A stretch of 64,000 nucleotides of DNA. Origin: Sulfidibacter corallicola. GTDB taxonomy: Bacteria; Acidobacteriota; Holophagae; Acanthopleuribacterales; Acanthopleuribacteraceae. Of this stretch, positions 41,101-50,104 are shown piece after piece. The DNA lies in the NCBI RefSeq assembly GCF_017498545.1, contig NZ_CP071793.1, forward strand, positions 868,001 through 932,000, in the 5' to 3' direction. Under the pieces are notes generated by a model. It did no database searches and had not been told where the DNA came from. It saw nothing but the letters and a program-made list of their open reading frames with translations. Made by a program: the position numbers and the translations under genes. The stretch's first letter is position 1. Each line of letters starts with the position of its first letter.

Positions 41101-44100
41101 GGCCATTCGACCGTCACCAAACGGCTTTACAAGGCGCCAGGAGACGGTGCATTCGAGGAAACCTACACCGAATCCGATCCGCTTGGACGTCTCGTCAAGA
41201 CCGGGCAGAGTCGGGGCTCGGTCCAGGACTTCGTGTGTTTTCGATATCTCCAGGGTTTCGATGGCGTCACTACGGAAACGCGGCCCTATTGCGCCGACGA
41301 AAACCTTCGCGCCGTCAAGCGTGACCTATTGGGACGCGTGCTCTGGGAGCGCCATCCCGAAATCGACGGCGACGTGATTTATACCTACGACGATTTCGGC
41401 CGCTTGGCCACTCGGTCAACCCCGGAACACACCACCCGGTATCACTACGACAACGCCGATCGTCAAGTGCGCGTCGAGCAAATCGCACCACAGATCCAAA
41501 CCCTGCAATCCTTCCGGTTTCACCCCGAAAAAGATCTTGTGACCGAGGCCACCACCCATGACGGCGTGACCTACCACTTCTCCTACGACGCCGCCAATCG
41601 TCCCCAGACCCTCGATATCGTGATCCCCCGGCAGCCGCAAGGTCCGATCGGCCTGCGCCCCAACGGGTCCGCGGTCAAAGGATCGCAAACCCACTTCCAA
41701 TGGGCACCGCTGGGCGCCTCCTGGACCTACGATCTTGAAGTCTACGAGGGCGAAGTGCCGATCTTGTCCCGCGCCGGGCTGACCGAGACTCGGTTCCCCA
41801 TTCCCTGGGACATGATGCTGGAAGAGCGCACCTATTCCTGGCGCGTCCGCGGTTTCTACATGGATGGGACCAAGGCGAATTGGACAAACTGGCGGCAGGT
41901 CACCCTTCGCACCGAGCCCGGCCAAGAAGAGCCCGGCGATTTCCAGGTGTACGCCACCCGCAATGACGGCAATTTTCCCGATTACCAGCTTGGCGACACG
42001 ATTCGCTTGGAAATCCAAACGGTGCCGCCACAGCCCAACCAGACAGTCTACGTCCGTCGCAAGCGCGATGGATTTCTCGAACTCGCCGATGTGCCGCTAC
42101 CCCATCAACCGAACACAACCGACGAAACCGGAAAACTGGTGGTCAGCTTTACGTACGACGACCCCAGTTTCTGTGGCAGCTACAGCGAGGAAACCTTTGC
42201 GGTCGGCGCGCCCACGGGGCCGCGCAGCGCGCCTTTGGCGGGGTACAGCACGGCCTGTGTGAACGAACAGAATACGCGCGGCACCCTGCTCCTGGGCACC
42301 GACCCCTTCGACTTCGGCGGAACGGGTGAAATCAATGAAGTCGCCAGCTTGGAACGCCGCATCAACAATGGGACCGAAACGTCGATCATTCCCCTTTCGG
42401 ATCTGCAGGTGAGCGTTCACGACGTGATCGACGGGCAGGCTCAACCCGGGCCCAGCAGCTATTTCAGTTTTGGCGGCATTCGCGACAACCGGACCGGACT
42501 TTTTGCGCCCGAACTGCCATACAGCTACGGCGGTTGGGGACATTCGATGGTGGTGCACTTCCTCCCGGAAGGGCGCTTGGGGCGCCGCGAGGGACTGCTG
42601 CGCATTCACTACGACCGGGACTTGCGCGGACCCATGACCTTCGACATCCCCTTGGTCGGTGAAGCCAGCGAGGTACAACACTTCTATTTGAGTCGACCCG
42701 AGGAGAGCGCCGAGCTGACCGGTCCGCTCGACCTGGGCACGATCATGAAGGGCGATACCATCGAACTTTGGGTTCGCAATCCCCTGTCCACCCATTCGAT
42801 GCGGGGTTCGATCAAGGTCGCGGATCCCTGGCGCCTCTACACCTCCACTGGTGCCGAGCACCGCGAATCCCTGTATTTCAACACCTTGGGGGATCGACCT
42901 GGATGGTTCATGGACCTGTTGATTGGTCCGGGCAGCTTTCATAAGTTCTGGCTACGCTACGAAGGCGACGGTGATCCCTCCGCATCGCTCGGATCGATCG
43001 GGGTGGCCTCGTTCATCGTGATCGACGGCTACGACGGACCCGGTGACGAGGACGACATCGTCGTGGGCACGCGCTTCAAATCCCTGTTGGTGCGGCAACT
43101 GGATCCAAATGAGATTGCCCCCACCGAATTCGTGGACGCCCAGGGGCGACCTCTTTCCGAGCTCCGGTTTCAGGGACATTTGTTGGGGCAACGCACCTTC
43201 GAAACCCTTGAATCGGGTATCCTGCTGGCTTCCCGCCATGCCGGCTATGTGGACTATTTGGTCACCTTCTCACCAGAGTTCGATTCCTTTTTCGAAACCC
43301 AAACCGAAAACACCTTCACCTGGCGAGTCGAAGGCGGATCCGGAACGGCCCGAGCCAATCCCTTTCCGCTCCCGCTCAGGCTCCTTTGGGCTCGCTCCGG
43401 TGTCACCCGCGGCACGGTGACCTTGGAGCCGATCTCCCGAAGATGGATGGATCCCTATGATCCTGCATCCGGTGTGACGCGGGACCAACATTTCGATACG
43501 CCAACCCTGACCATGCCCGTCTCGATGGTTGTCGAAGATCGCTTCGCGTACGACGATGCGATTCTCGATTTCGGTCCCGCTGACAACGGCATCCATGTGT
43601 TGTCGACCTCGCTCGAACTTCGCCACCGGGAACATCTGTACATGGACTTCAGCTTGACCTTGGCGGCTGGTCCCTTTTCCTGGGACCAGGACTACTACCA
43701 AAGCCTGAGTTACGCGCCGTCCATTCAAATTGAGGGGAACGTTCTCACGATGTCGGGCTTTCCCCAAGGGACTGGGTTCCCCATTCGCCTCCACTGCGAT
43801 TACGGGGCGCCTTACACCGGTTCGGTCGTGGCCGAGGTTCGCGGTAGCTTCTGCGATGCAAACCCCGGATACGGGTGTCCTTACGATCCAGGTGAGGACG
43901 TGCGTCTCTACCTGCGTGCCGATTTCCCCGGAGAAGCGGATCCTTCGGGAGGCGGCACGCGCGGTGAAGACCTTCCCGAATACAACCCCACCACGGAGCT
44001 CCACGGACGATTTACGTTCGAATACGACGACTTCGGAAATCTGGAACGGCTCGTCATTCCTTCCGGCCGCGCCCAATCATGGACTTTCGACCAGGTCGGC

Positions 44101-45840
44101 AACCAGTTGACGGCCTTTCTCGAGCAGAACGGAGTCAACTCGATCTTGACCGAGGCCATGGTGACCGCGGGGTCTCTGGGTGAAAACGGTTACGGTCTGG
44201 ATGGCCGTCTTCAGCACTTCCGCTACAAGGCGGCCTACGGCACCCGTTCCGCCGATGCGTTCTACCGATTCGATGCCTTCGGTCGACCGCTGGGGCGTGA
44301 TCTTCGCGGTGGCGGGGCCTGGCAGGATCGGGAGCACATCGGGATCAACCAAGTCATCGACGAGATGGCCTACGATCTGCGCGGCAATCTGACGGTTTTT
44401 CGGGTGCGCCTCGGCCAGAAGCCGGCCGTGTTCCATCGCTTCTTCTATGACCCATTCAACCAATTGACGCGATTCGAAATGGATGAGGAAGGGGTCGACT
44501 ACGCCTACGATGCCTTCGGCAACCTGGTGGCCCGTACGTCCACCATCGGCGGGATCCACAGCTTCGACCATCGCGACGGCGATCCCGAACCCTTCACCGG
44601 CAACCGCCGCAGCGACTTCACCTACAGCCCCAACGGCAATCTCCTCGACGACGGCACCTACCGCTACATCTACGATGCATTGGATCGCCTCACCCTGGTG
44701 TTGGACCACAGCGGCGCACCGGTCCAGCATGCCCTGTACGATCCTTTCGGTAACCGGGTCCGGGTGACCACCCCGCAACGCACCGCCTACAGCTTTCGCT
44801 TGGAAGGCACCACGGTCGAGGAGCGCGTCGAAGACGGCATCACCGCGGGCCACTGGAACACGTTCGTGACCTTTAATGGTGAGACCGTGTTCGAGAGTGC
44901 CGACGACGATAGCGTCGGTCATCGTTTGCTGTTTACCGATCACCTTGGCAGCGTCGTGTACGCCATCGACCACCAACGAATTCATTCTGAATTCGCCTAT
45001 TCGCCCTTTGGGGAGTCCCTGCCATTCCGCGATGTGCGCGTCGGCGAGCGGGGCTTCACCGGCCATGCCAATGACCTCGCGGTCGGTGCGGTCTACATGA
45101 AGCAGCGATCCTACGTGCCGGTGCTGGCCGCTTTCACGCGACCGGACCCAGCCCGCGACCTCGGTGCGACGCCGGTGAGCCAGAATCTGTACCAATACGC
45201 CCGCAACAATCCGGTCAACCTGGTGGATCCCAATGGTGAATCGGTCGAGACGCTTTGGGACATCGCCAACGTCGGCATCGGCGTGAAATCATTTATCGAC
45301 AACGTCCGCAACAAAAAATGGGGTGCCGCCGCTCTCGATGCGGGAGGGATCCTGTTGGACTCCGTGGCTGCGGCCACACCCATCGTTCCCGGTGGAGCGG
45401 GCACGACCATCAGAGCCCTGAGACACGCTGACGAAGCCATCGAAATTGGTGAACAGATCATCAAACACGGTGACGAGGCCGCCGATGTTGTATATCGTGC
45501 ATTGCGGGAAGGCGAGGATGCTTCTGCCGGTTTACGAGCGAGAAGCCCTGGCGCCGACACGAGTGTCTCGAGTCACGTGATGGGAAAAAAGGAGAGTGAC
45601 TTGATTTCAACGACAAAAGATCTGGATTCCGCCAAATTTTTTGATAGTGGCAATGGAATCGTTGAAATCGATCTGAATAAAGTAACAGGTGAAGTCATTG
45701 ACGTATCCAATGGAACCGGTAAAGGACGCGTTTACGCCAGGACCAAGTCCCATCAGGAGGTGTTGATTCGGGACATAGGCACGGACAATCCACCGATTCC
45801 TCCTGAGGCAATTACGGTTCTAAGGGAGACATTGAAATGA
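38143..45840 (+). CDS. Secreted RHS-repeat polymorphic toxin with ART-like C-terminal domain
   Basis: 2565 residues from a TTG start 5 nt after GGAGG, with a Sec signal peptide (NSCFIFLIFTLGSLAPLWG). An N-terminal beta-rich region (to about 830) is followed by a first YD/RHS block (about 850-1150), an FN3-like segment (about 1165-1265), a set of Ig/ASPM-Hydin-like domains (about 1380-1950) and a second RHS block (about 1960-2365). The second block ends with the RHS core signature (FTGHANDLAVGAVYMKQRSY, FTRPDPARDLG, NLYQYARNNPVNLVDPNGES). The variable tip (2367-2565) has a hydrophobic pretoxin helix pair, then VVYRALREGEDASAGL, HVMG, DLISTTKDLDSAKFF and SHQEVLIRD, which fit the R-S-E layout of ADP-ribosyltransferases (DUF7587-like). 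The immunity gene overlaps its stop. The toxin activity is inferred. Confidence 0.9.
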   Translation: MKNSCFIFLIFTLGSLAPLWGEPGTDYGDVAVESLQTDSQSVGAGVDIPFFDINYYTGLITARLDPIAAGELSLTPSYKAPNRLKRWQAEGHWANALAHQGILGKDWHLGYGYLLVMPHYYHGSTSYGLESVAEVANGLVTPFGKDRYFVDHEGDEGWSDGLGVKDHYFVDAGLRRLVRETCPVGPCGSDEAGCRDGFFVMLRPDGSKTVYAKLADARMDDWYRDLGSRYSVFNPVRPEMWLPIEMIEASGRKRHISYLGGSTNQRSFCAGQPGGHDYYELNDWRPYRIYDHERTYYFELGWRDFGGQNRPLDSLVSEIRYKGEGVDKVLATFSYIGVDLDEPSMTHGDLAQERFYVLEEVKRPWNTSADPYGQSGFKTTLGYHTYQISNLTECDTGEPAVFPQPEHRFGVQLLTTIVPERAQTREGSTDAAVRLSFADGEQLGIPWSCFRRTTFDCRGEHCWEPQVRMNNQLRVNAIDYADIHMDLAYTPFLDQGPHDGKIYLAFTEDEPIESRSDFLKVSVTSRNQGNRELLALNELYFAMPGDAAPALETQSRLIGKLLAQRSVHDRRVLDGSGGREASERWQEWAYREIDPTKDIHRYTIGGHKETGRITIDPVLHGYASRDESGYFHVVTQDFQSQDELFAADGYLKPTATLYRPIRQWRVVHDPQMNPLQKVQLVERSYEGRFETVPRDIGQDPHRLDPASQTFVLGLVSEEASRWAFHKGSITQFDMTRIRRGYDARGFQIWKKLFAKADRSDSVNFVYEYRTDGADWTYLTADALVDYDPEMATTISIPAHRATVYGAYAFGRPGTVNHPDGTTSSDVTDQSSVETRTTFDALGRPSTMTEHGASVHYGYDDIGRTAWTAQDGVQPFRFIHPTPTDILNGNLFSKRIQDGAGAAEVVVRDRFGRDLYTESLISFDLDLWTRDEESVYEGGERIKTRNARGGETLVSLDVFGREREILLLDETGAAYSYTVVTYGVTAQGHSTVTKRLYKAPGDGAFEETYTESDPLGRLVKTGQSRGSVQDFVCFRYLQGFDGVTTETRPYCADENLRAVKRDLLGRVLWERHPEIDGDVIYTYDDFGRLATRSTPEHTTRYHYDNADRQVRVEQIAPQIQTLQSFRFHPEKDLVTEATTHDGVTYHFSYDAANRPQTLDIVIPRQPQGPIGLRPNGSAVKGSQTHFQWAPLGASWTYDLEVYEGEVPILSRAGLTETRFPIPWDMMLEERTYSWRVRGFYMDGTKANWTNWRQVTLRTEPGQEEPGDFQVYATRNDGNFPDYQLGDTIRLEIQTVPPQPNQTVYVRRKRDGFLELADVPLPHQPNTTDETGKLVVSFTYDDPSFCGSYSEETFAVGAPTGPRSAPLAGYSTACVNEQNTRGTLLLGTDPFDFGGTGEINEVASLERRINNGTETSIIPLSDLQVSVHDVIDGQAQPGPSSYFSFGGIRDNRTGLFAPELPYSYGGWGHSMVVHFLPEGRLGRREGLLRIHYDRDLRGPMTFDIPLVGEASEVQHFYLSRPEESAELTGPLDLGTIMKGDTIELWVRNPLSTHSMRGSIKVADPWRLYTSTGAEHRESLYFNTLGDRPGWFMDLLIGPGSFHKFWLRYEGDGDPSASLGSIGVASFIVIDGYDGPGDEDDIVVGTRFKSLLVRQLDPNEIAPTEFVDAQGRPLSELRFQGHLLGQRTFETLESGILLASRHAGYVDYLVTFSPEFDSFFETQTENTFTWRVEGGSGTARANPFPLPLRLLWARSGVTRGTVTLEPISRRWMDPYDPASGVTRDQHFDTPTLTMPVSMVVEDRFAYDDAILDFGPADNGIHVLSTSLELRHREHLYMDFSLTLAAGPFSWDQDYYQSLSYAPSIQIEGNVLTMSGFPQGTGFPIRLHCDYGAPYTGSVVAEVRGSFCDANPGYGCPYDPGEDVRLYLRADFPGEADPSGGGTRGEDLPEYNPTTELHGRFTFEYDDFGNLERLVIPSGRAQSWTFDQVGNQLTAFLEQNGVNSILTEAMVTAGSLGENGYGLDGRLQHFRYKAAYGTRSADAFYRFDAFGRPLGRDLRGGGAWQDREHIGINQVIDEMAYDLRGNLTVFRVRLGQKPAVFHRFFYDPFNQLTRFEMDEEGVDYAYDAFGNLVARTSTIGGIHSFDHRDGDPEPFTGNRRSDFTYSPNGNLLDDGTYRYIYDALDRLTLVLDHSGAPVQHALYDPFGNRVRVTTPQRTAYSFRLEGTTVEERVEDGITAGHWNTFVTFNGETVFESADDDSVGHRLLFTDHLGSVVYAIDHQRIHSEFAYSPFGESLPFRDVRVGERGFTGHANDLAVGAVYMKQRSYVPVLAAFTRPDPARDLGATPVSQNLYQYARNNPVNLVDPNGESVETLWDIANVGIGVKSFIDNVRNKKWGAAALDAGGILLDSVAAATPIVPGGAGTTIRALRHADEAIEIGEQIIKHGDEAADVVYRALREGEDASAGLRARSPGADTSVSSHVMGKKESDLISTTKDLDSAKFFDSGNGIVEIDLNKVTGEVIDVSNGTGKGRVYARTKSHQEVLIRDIGTDNPPIPPEAITVLRETLK

Positions 45841-46184
45841 ATGATCCAATACCAGCAATCATCAATCGCATTTACGCTCAAACCATGGAAAAAAGTGGCT
45901 TCCTCTGGAAGCTCCGAATCGGAGAGGTCGACGAAAAAGGTTTTCAGATGTTCATCGGGGCGATTGAAGACCTCACGAGTCATTATCGAGAGCGTGAAAC
46001 GATCAGCAAACTTGTTGTCGCTTGTTTGTTTGAGGTGCCGTGGGAAATCGAGAACACGGTCGATCATTTCAAAAAAAAGGACGAGGCTTCAGGTAAGCAG
46101 GTCTCCAATATGGCATGCAGGGCGAGAGAGGCTATTCAAAACATGCTCTGGGAAGGCTTGGAGGAGTATTACAAGGACGTCTGA
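45837..46184 (+). CDS. Probable immunity protein for the RHS toxin
   Basis: 115 residues, soluble and helical (IPAIINRIYAQTMEKSGFLWKLRIGEVDEKGFQMFIGAIEDL, TISKLVVACLFEVPWEIENTV, ACRAREAIQNMLWEGLEEYY). No named immunity family was recognised. The ATG overlaps the toxin stop as ATGA, the usual arrangement of toxin-immunity pairs. Codon use is visibly AT-richer than the RHS body, as is the last 250 bp of the toxin gene, which suggests the tip and immunity gene were acquired together. It is followed by a bidirectional terminator. Confidence 0.82.
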   Translation: MNDPIPAIINRIYAQTMEKSGFLWKLRIGEVDEKGFQMFIGAIEDLTSHYRERETISKLVVACLFEVPWEIENTVDHFKKKDEASGKQVSNMACRAREAIQNMLWEGLEEYYKDV

Positions 46185-46220
46185 ACTTTCGGTAAATTAA
46201 AATAACAACCAAACAACGCA

Positions 46221-46270
46221 AAACTGGGCCGGATGGAGCGTACATGCCCCATTCGGCCCAATTTCCTTTC
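46221..46270 (+). terminator. Terminator after the toxin-immunity pair
   Basis: AACTGGGCCGGATGG pairs with CCATTCGGCCCAATT around a loop, followed by TCCTTTC. On the other strand the stem is followed by TTGCGTTGTTTGGTT. Confidence 0.55.
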
Positions 46271-46321
46271 AGGATTGGCGAATGCAATGCCGGCAAGGTG
46301 GGCATTTCCGTCCGCCCCACG

Positions 46322-46348
46322 AAAAAAGGGCACCCGTGGGTGCCCTTT
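46322..46348 (-). terminator. Intrinsic terminator of the VPS10-like gene
   Basis: On the minus strand AAAGGGCACCC and GGGTGCCCTTT form an 11-bp stem with a 2-nt loop, and the descending arm runs into TTTTTTCG. It begins 6 bp after the stop codon at 46354. Confidence 0.88.
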
Positions 46349-46353
46349 CGCGA

Positions 46354-49300
46354 TTACTCGGGTTTCCAGTTCGGCAGGCGCCCTGGCGTGTGGGGCGCGC
46401 CGGCCGCTTCCATCTTGGCCTCGATGTCGGCCAGGTCCTTCTCGATCAGGGTGCGCAGCTTGGGCAGCACCTCCGCGAACTGGCTCGCCGCCAATTCGTA
46501 TTCGCGTTGGACACTCGCCGTGGCCGCGGAAGACGACCGCCAATGGCTGAACAGGATGCCGCCCAATCGGCCGTTGATGGACGGCGAGATTGGCTCGTAT
46601 ACCTTGGCCACCGCCCGATCGCCGAACAGGGTCCGCTTCAGCGCGCGCAGCCGGGACTGCATGTCCTCGAGCGACGTCAGCCAGGCGCGATCGGCCTGGG
46701 GCGTGTCGTGAACCGCCGCCTTCAGGTGATCCAGCCGCGATTCGGCGTCGCGCAGCGCGGCGTTGGCACTCTGCACGGCGCGCAGCAACCGCGCCGTCTT
46801 CTGTTGGAACGCCACCAATCCGGCGCGATCCTCGGCGGGCAGGGTCGCCACGCCCAGGGGACGCACCTCGAAATCGACCGGCTCGCCCAGTTGGGTGAGG
46901 GCGCCGTCAATCTGCTTGTACAGTTGCGCACTGTAGGTACCGGGCACCGCCATCGGGCCCATGGGGTCCTCGGCGAAGGGGTTGGTGGTGGGCTTGAACT
47001 TGAGGTTGGTGGGGTTGGGCGCCGACCAGCGCAGATCCCAACTGATGCGGTGCAAGCCCGCCCGGTTGGGCGCCTTCAGCGTGCGCACCACGGTACCGGC
47101 GTCATCGCGGATCATCACCAGGACGGCCGGCTTCCCGGCCTCCTGCTCGGCGCGCCACGCGTCCCAGGAGGGGTAGGAAAGCGGCTGTTTCTTTTCGACC
47201 TTCGCCTTCTCGGCCTTGCGGCGCTGGTCCGTCAGCGAGGGGTACGCTTCCTTCAGGTAGAGCGTCAGCACGGCACCGAAGGGCGGGTTATCGGCGTTGT
47301 AGAACGAATCCCCCTGGAATCCCTTGCCGCGCACACCCAGCTCGTAGCTCTCGTGATAGGCCCAGGCATCCTTGACGGGAAACAGGTGGGCTTCCCGTTC
47401 CAGAAGGGCTTCGTCCATCGTGCGCAGCGGCGAGTAGTCGTCCAAGACGAAGAAGCCGCGCCCGAAGCTGGCCGCGACCAGGTCGTTTTCACGAGGCTGG
47501 ATATCGAGGTCGCGAATCGCGATCGTCGGCATCCCGCCCTGGAGGCGAATCCAGGAACCGCCGCCGTTCATGCTGGTGAACAGACCGAATTCGGTGCCCA
47601 CGAACAGCAATTCCGGATCGATCGGATCTTCCACCAGACAATAGGTGGAACCGCGCTCGGGAAGATCGGCCGTGATCGTCGTCCAACTGCGTCCGCGGTT
47701 GTCGCTTTTCAGGACGTAGGGTTTGAAATCGCCGCTCTTGTGGTTGTTGAACACGGCGTAGACCCGATCGGCCTGATGGCGCGAGGCGACGACTGCGTTC
47801 ACGTAGGTGCGTTCGGGAATGCCGGGAAAGCGATCGAGGCGGCGCCAGTTCTGGCCGCCGTCTTCGGTCACCTGAATCAAGCCGTCGTCCGTACCCGCGT
47901 AGATCAGGCCCTCGGTCAGCGACGATTCGCTGAGGAAGACCACGTTGCCGTAGGGCGAGGTGGAGCGGCTCTTGGCGATGGAATCGATCGACCAGATCTT
48001 GCCCATCACCGGCAGGGTGTTGCGATCCAGGCCGCGCGAGAGATCGCCGGAAATGGCGGTCCAGCTCTGCCCGCGATCGTCGCTGCGGTAGACCCGCTGC
48101 GAGGCGAAGTACAGCCGCGTCGGGCTGTGGGGGCTGAGGATCAGGGCCGCATCCCAGTTGTAGCGCGCCGGATCTTCGTCGTTCTCGACCGGTGGCTGGA
48201 TGAAGGTGATCTCGCCGGAGGCCTTGTCGAACCGGGCCAGACCGCCGTACTGGTATTGGGCGTAGACGATGTTCGGATTGCCGGGTTCGATCGCCGGCTC
48301 GAAGCCGTCGCCACCGACGGTCACGAACCAATCGCGGTTGGTGATGCCGTGCTGGCTGTTGGTGCGCGAGGGGCCGCCCAGGGTGTTGTTGTCCTGGGTG
48401 CCGCCATAGATGTTGTAGAAGGGTTTGGCGTCGTCCACCGCCACCCGGTAGAACTGGGTAATGGGCAGGTTGGTCTTCATCGCCCAATTCTGGCCGCGGT
48501 CGAAACTCTCGTAGAGGCCGCCGTCACAGCCGACCAGCAGGTAATCGGTGTCGTTCGGGTCGATCCACATGGCGTGGTTGTCCACGTGTTTGGCGCGCTC
48601 GGGTACCTTGTGGAAACTCTTGCCGCCGTCCTCGGTGACGTGCAGCCAGGTGTCCATGGCGTAGACCCGATCGACGTTCTTGGGATCGGCGAAGATCTCC
48701 TGGTAGTAGAGCGGCGGCGACGAATTGTAGCTGCTGCGTTTTTCCCAGCTCTCGCCGCGATCGGTGGAGCGGAAGAAGCCGCTCTTGTCCTGGGCGGCCT
48801 CGACCATGGCGTAGACGACATCCGGATCCACCGGCGAGATCGCCAACCCGATGCGGCCGAGTTCGACCGAGGGCAGGCCGTTGTGGATCTTGCGCCACGT
48901 CTTGCCGCCGTCGGTGGACTTGTGCAGGCCGGAACCGGGGCCGCCGTGGATTTGGGTCCACACGCGGCGACGGCGTTGGTGGGCGGCCGCGTAGAGGACG
49001 TCCGGATCGCGCGGATCCATCACCAGGTCGGTGACGCCGGTGTGCTCGTCGATTTCGAGAATGGCCTTCCAATCGGCTCCGCCGTTTTCGGAGAGAAACA
49101 GGCCGCGCTGACCGCCGGCCGACCAGAGCGGGCCCTGCGAGGCGACCAGGATCCGGTTGCTGTCGCGGGGATCGACGATGATCTTGGCGATGTGTTCGGA
49201 CTCTTTCAGGCCCATGTGCTCCCAGGACTTACCGCCGTCGCGGGAGCGATAGACGCCGTCGCCGTAGCCGACGCTGCGCTGATTTTGGTTTTCACCGGTG

Positions 49301-49653
49301 CCGACCCACACGACGTGGGGGTTGCTGGGGTCGAGCGTGATGCAGCCGATGGAATAGCTGCCCTGGCTGTCGAAGATGGGCTGCCAGGTGGTGCCCGCGT
49401 TCTCGGTTTTCCAGACGCCGCCGGAGGCGACCGCCACGTAGTATCGGGCGCGATTGCGAGGATCGACGGCCAGGTCGCCGATGCGGCCCGAGGTCAGGGC
49501 CGGGCCGATGTTGCGCAAGGCGAGGCCCCCCAGCAGCTTGGCGTCGAGTTTCGATGTTGGTTCGGTTTTATCCGGTGTTTTCTTTTTGGCGGCCGAGATG
49601 GGAAGACAACCGAGCAACAGTGCTGTCATGAACAAATAACCGGTTCGGTTCAA
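46354..49653 (-). CDS. VPS10/sortilin-like multi-BNR-repeat secreted protein
   Basis: About 1099 residues from a TTG start with GGAGG 8 nt upstream; an earlier TTG overlaps the ribosome-binding site and is unlikely, while ATG at 49629 is possible. The signal peptide is LFMTALLLGCLPISA. Ten or more Asp-box (BNR) turns follow: SRDGGKSWE, SENGGADWK, STDGGKTWR, STDRGESWE, TEDGGKSFH, SFDRGQNWA, SDDRGQSWT, TEDGGQNWR, SDNRGRSWT and others. Together they form a large beta-propeller of the kind annotated VPS10 domain or glycosyl hydrolase in Acidobacteria. The C-terminal 250 residues include a FlgD-Ig-like strand (TVVRTLKAPNRAGLHRISWDLRW) and a coiled-coil end. It is exported. A catalytic role is unproven; ligand or peptide binding is equally likely. 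Confidence 0.9.
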   Translation of the reverse strand: MNRTGYLFMTALLLGCLPISAAKKKTPDKTEPTSKLDAKLLGGLALRNIGPALTSGRIGDLAVDPRNRARYYVAVASGGVWKTENAGTTWQPIFDSQGSYSIGCITLDPSNPHVVWVGTGENQNQRSVGYGDGVYRSRDGGKSWEHMGLKESEHIAKIIVDPRDSNRILVASQGPLWSAGGQRGLFLSENGGADWKAILEIDEHTGVTDLVMDPRDPDVLYAAAHQRRRRVWTQIHGGPGSGLHKSTDGGKTWRKIHNGLPSVELGRIGLAISPVDPDVVYAMVEAAQDKSGFFRSTDRGESWEKRSSYNSSPPLYYQEIFADPKNVDRVYAMDTWLHVTEDGGKSFHKVPERAKHVDNHAMWIDPNDTDYLLVGCDGGLYESFDRGQNWAMKTNLPITQFYRVAVDDAKPFYNIYGGTQDNNTLGGPSRTNSQHGITNRDWFVTVGGDGFEPAIEPGNPNIVYAQYQYGGLARFDKASGEITFIQPPVENDEDPARYNWDAALILSPHSPTRLYFASQRVYRSDDRGQSWTAISGDLSRGLDRNTLPVMGKIWSIDSIAKSRSTSPYGNVVFLSESSLTEGLIYAGTDDGLIQVTEDGGQNWRRLDRFPGIPERTYVNAVVASRHQADRVYAVFNNHKSGDFKPYVLKSDNRGRSWTTITADLPERGSTYCLVEDPIDPELLFVGTEFGLFTSMNGGGSWIRLQGGMPTIAIRDLDIQPRENDLVAASFGRGFFVLDDYSPLRTMDEALLEREAHLFPVKDAWAYHESYELGVRGKGFQGDSFYNADNPPFGAVLTLYLKEAYPSLTDQRRKAEKAKVEKKQPLSYPSWDAWRAEQEAGKPAVLVMIRDDAGTVVRTLKAPNRAGLHRISWDLRWSAPNPTNLKFKPTTNPFAEDPMGPMAVPGTYSAQLYKQIDGALTQLGEPVDFEVRPLGVATLPAEDRAGLVAFQQKTARLLRAVQSANAALRDAESRLDHLKAAVHDTPQADRAWLTSLEDMQSRLRALKRTLFGDRAVAKVYEPISPSINGRLGGILFSHWRSSSAATASVQREYELAASQFAEVLPKLRTLIEKDLADIEAKMEAAGAPHTPGRLPNWKPE

Positions 49654-50104
49654 GTGAAGTACCTCCAAGGGATGGATATCGGTGGACGTGCATCGGGTGC
49701 ACGACGATGTGCGGGGAGGAAGCAGGGGGTCTCACATCCAGGGGTGGGACCCAGCGAAAGAAGTAAGGTGGGGAGAGCGACGGTCCCGCCCGGCGCGGTG
49801 GCCGGCCTCGAGCGAGCGCCTCGGGCAGGGCGGAGAATGGGCAAACGCGATCGGTGAGACCGCTCATCTATGCAACGCGGAAAAAGTACCGAAGAAGGCG
49901 CCCGTAATCGGCACGAGTGTGGACATTTCCGCGGCGGAACGATTCGAGCGGACCCAGTTCCTCTCGGTTTGCGGCGGCAGTTGGTTGTTTCTTGTTGCGA
50001 TTCATGCGATAAGGTTGCATGGGATGGCTAGAAAATAGCAGAATTCGGACTCGATCGCACCCGCTCCTTCTGCCGATTCGATGACCACGCCGTCGCGAGA
50101 CCTC
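49654..50104. other. Gene-free promoter interval between divergent genes
   Basis: This serves the VPS10-like gene (left) and the TPR kinase (right). No reading frame or clear operator was seen. Confidence 0.5.

Noticed and set aside
46282..49857. Frame of more than 1100 codons on the + strand
   Set aside because: It is the antisense shadow of the VPS10-like gene, whose opposite frame has clear Asp-box motifs; high GC makes long antisense frames common.
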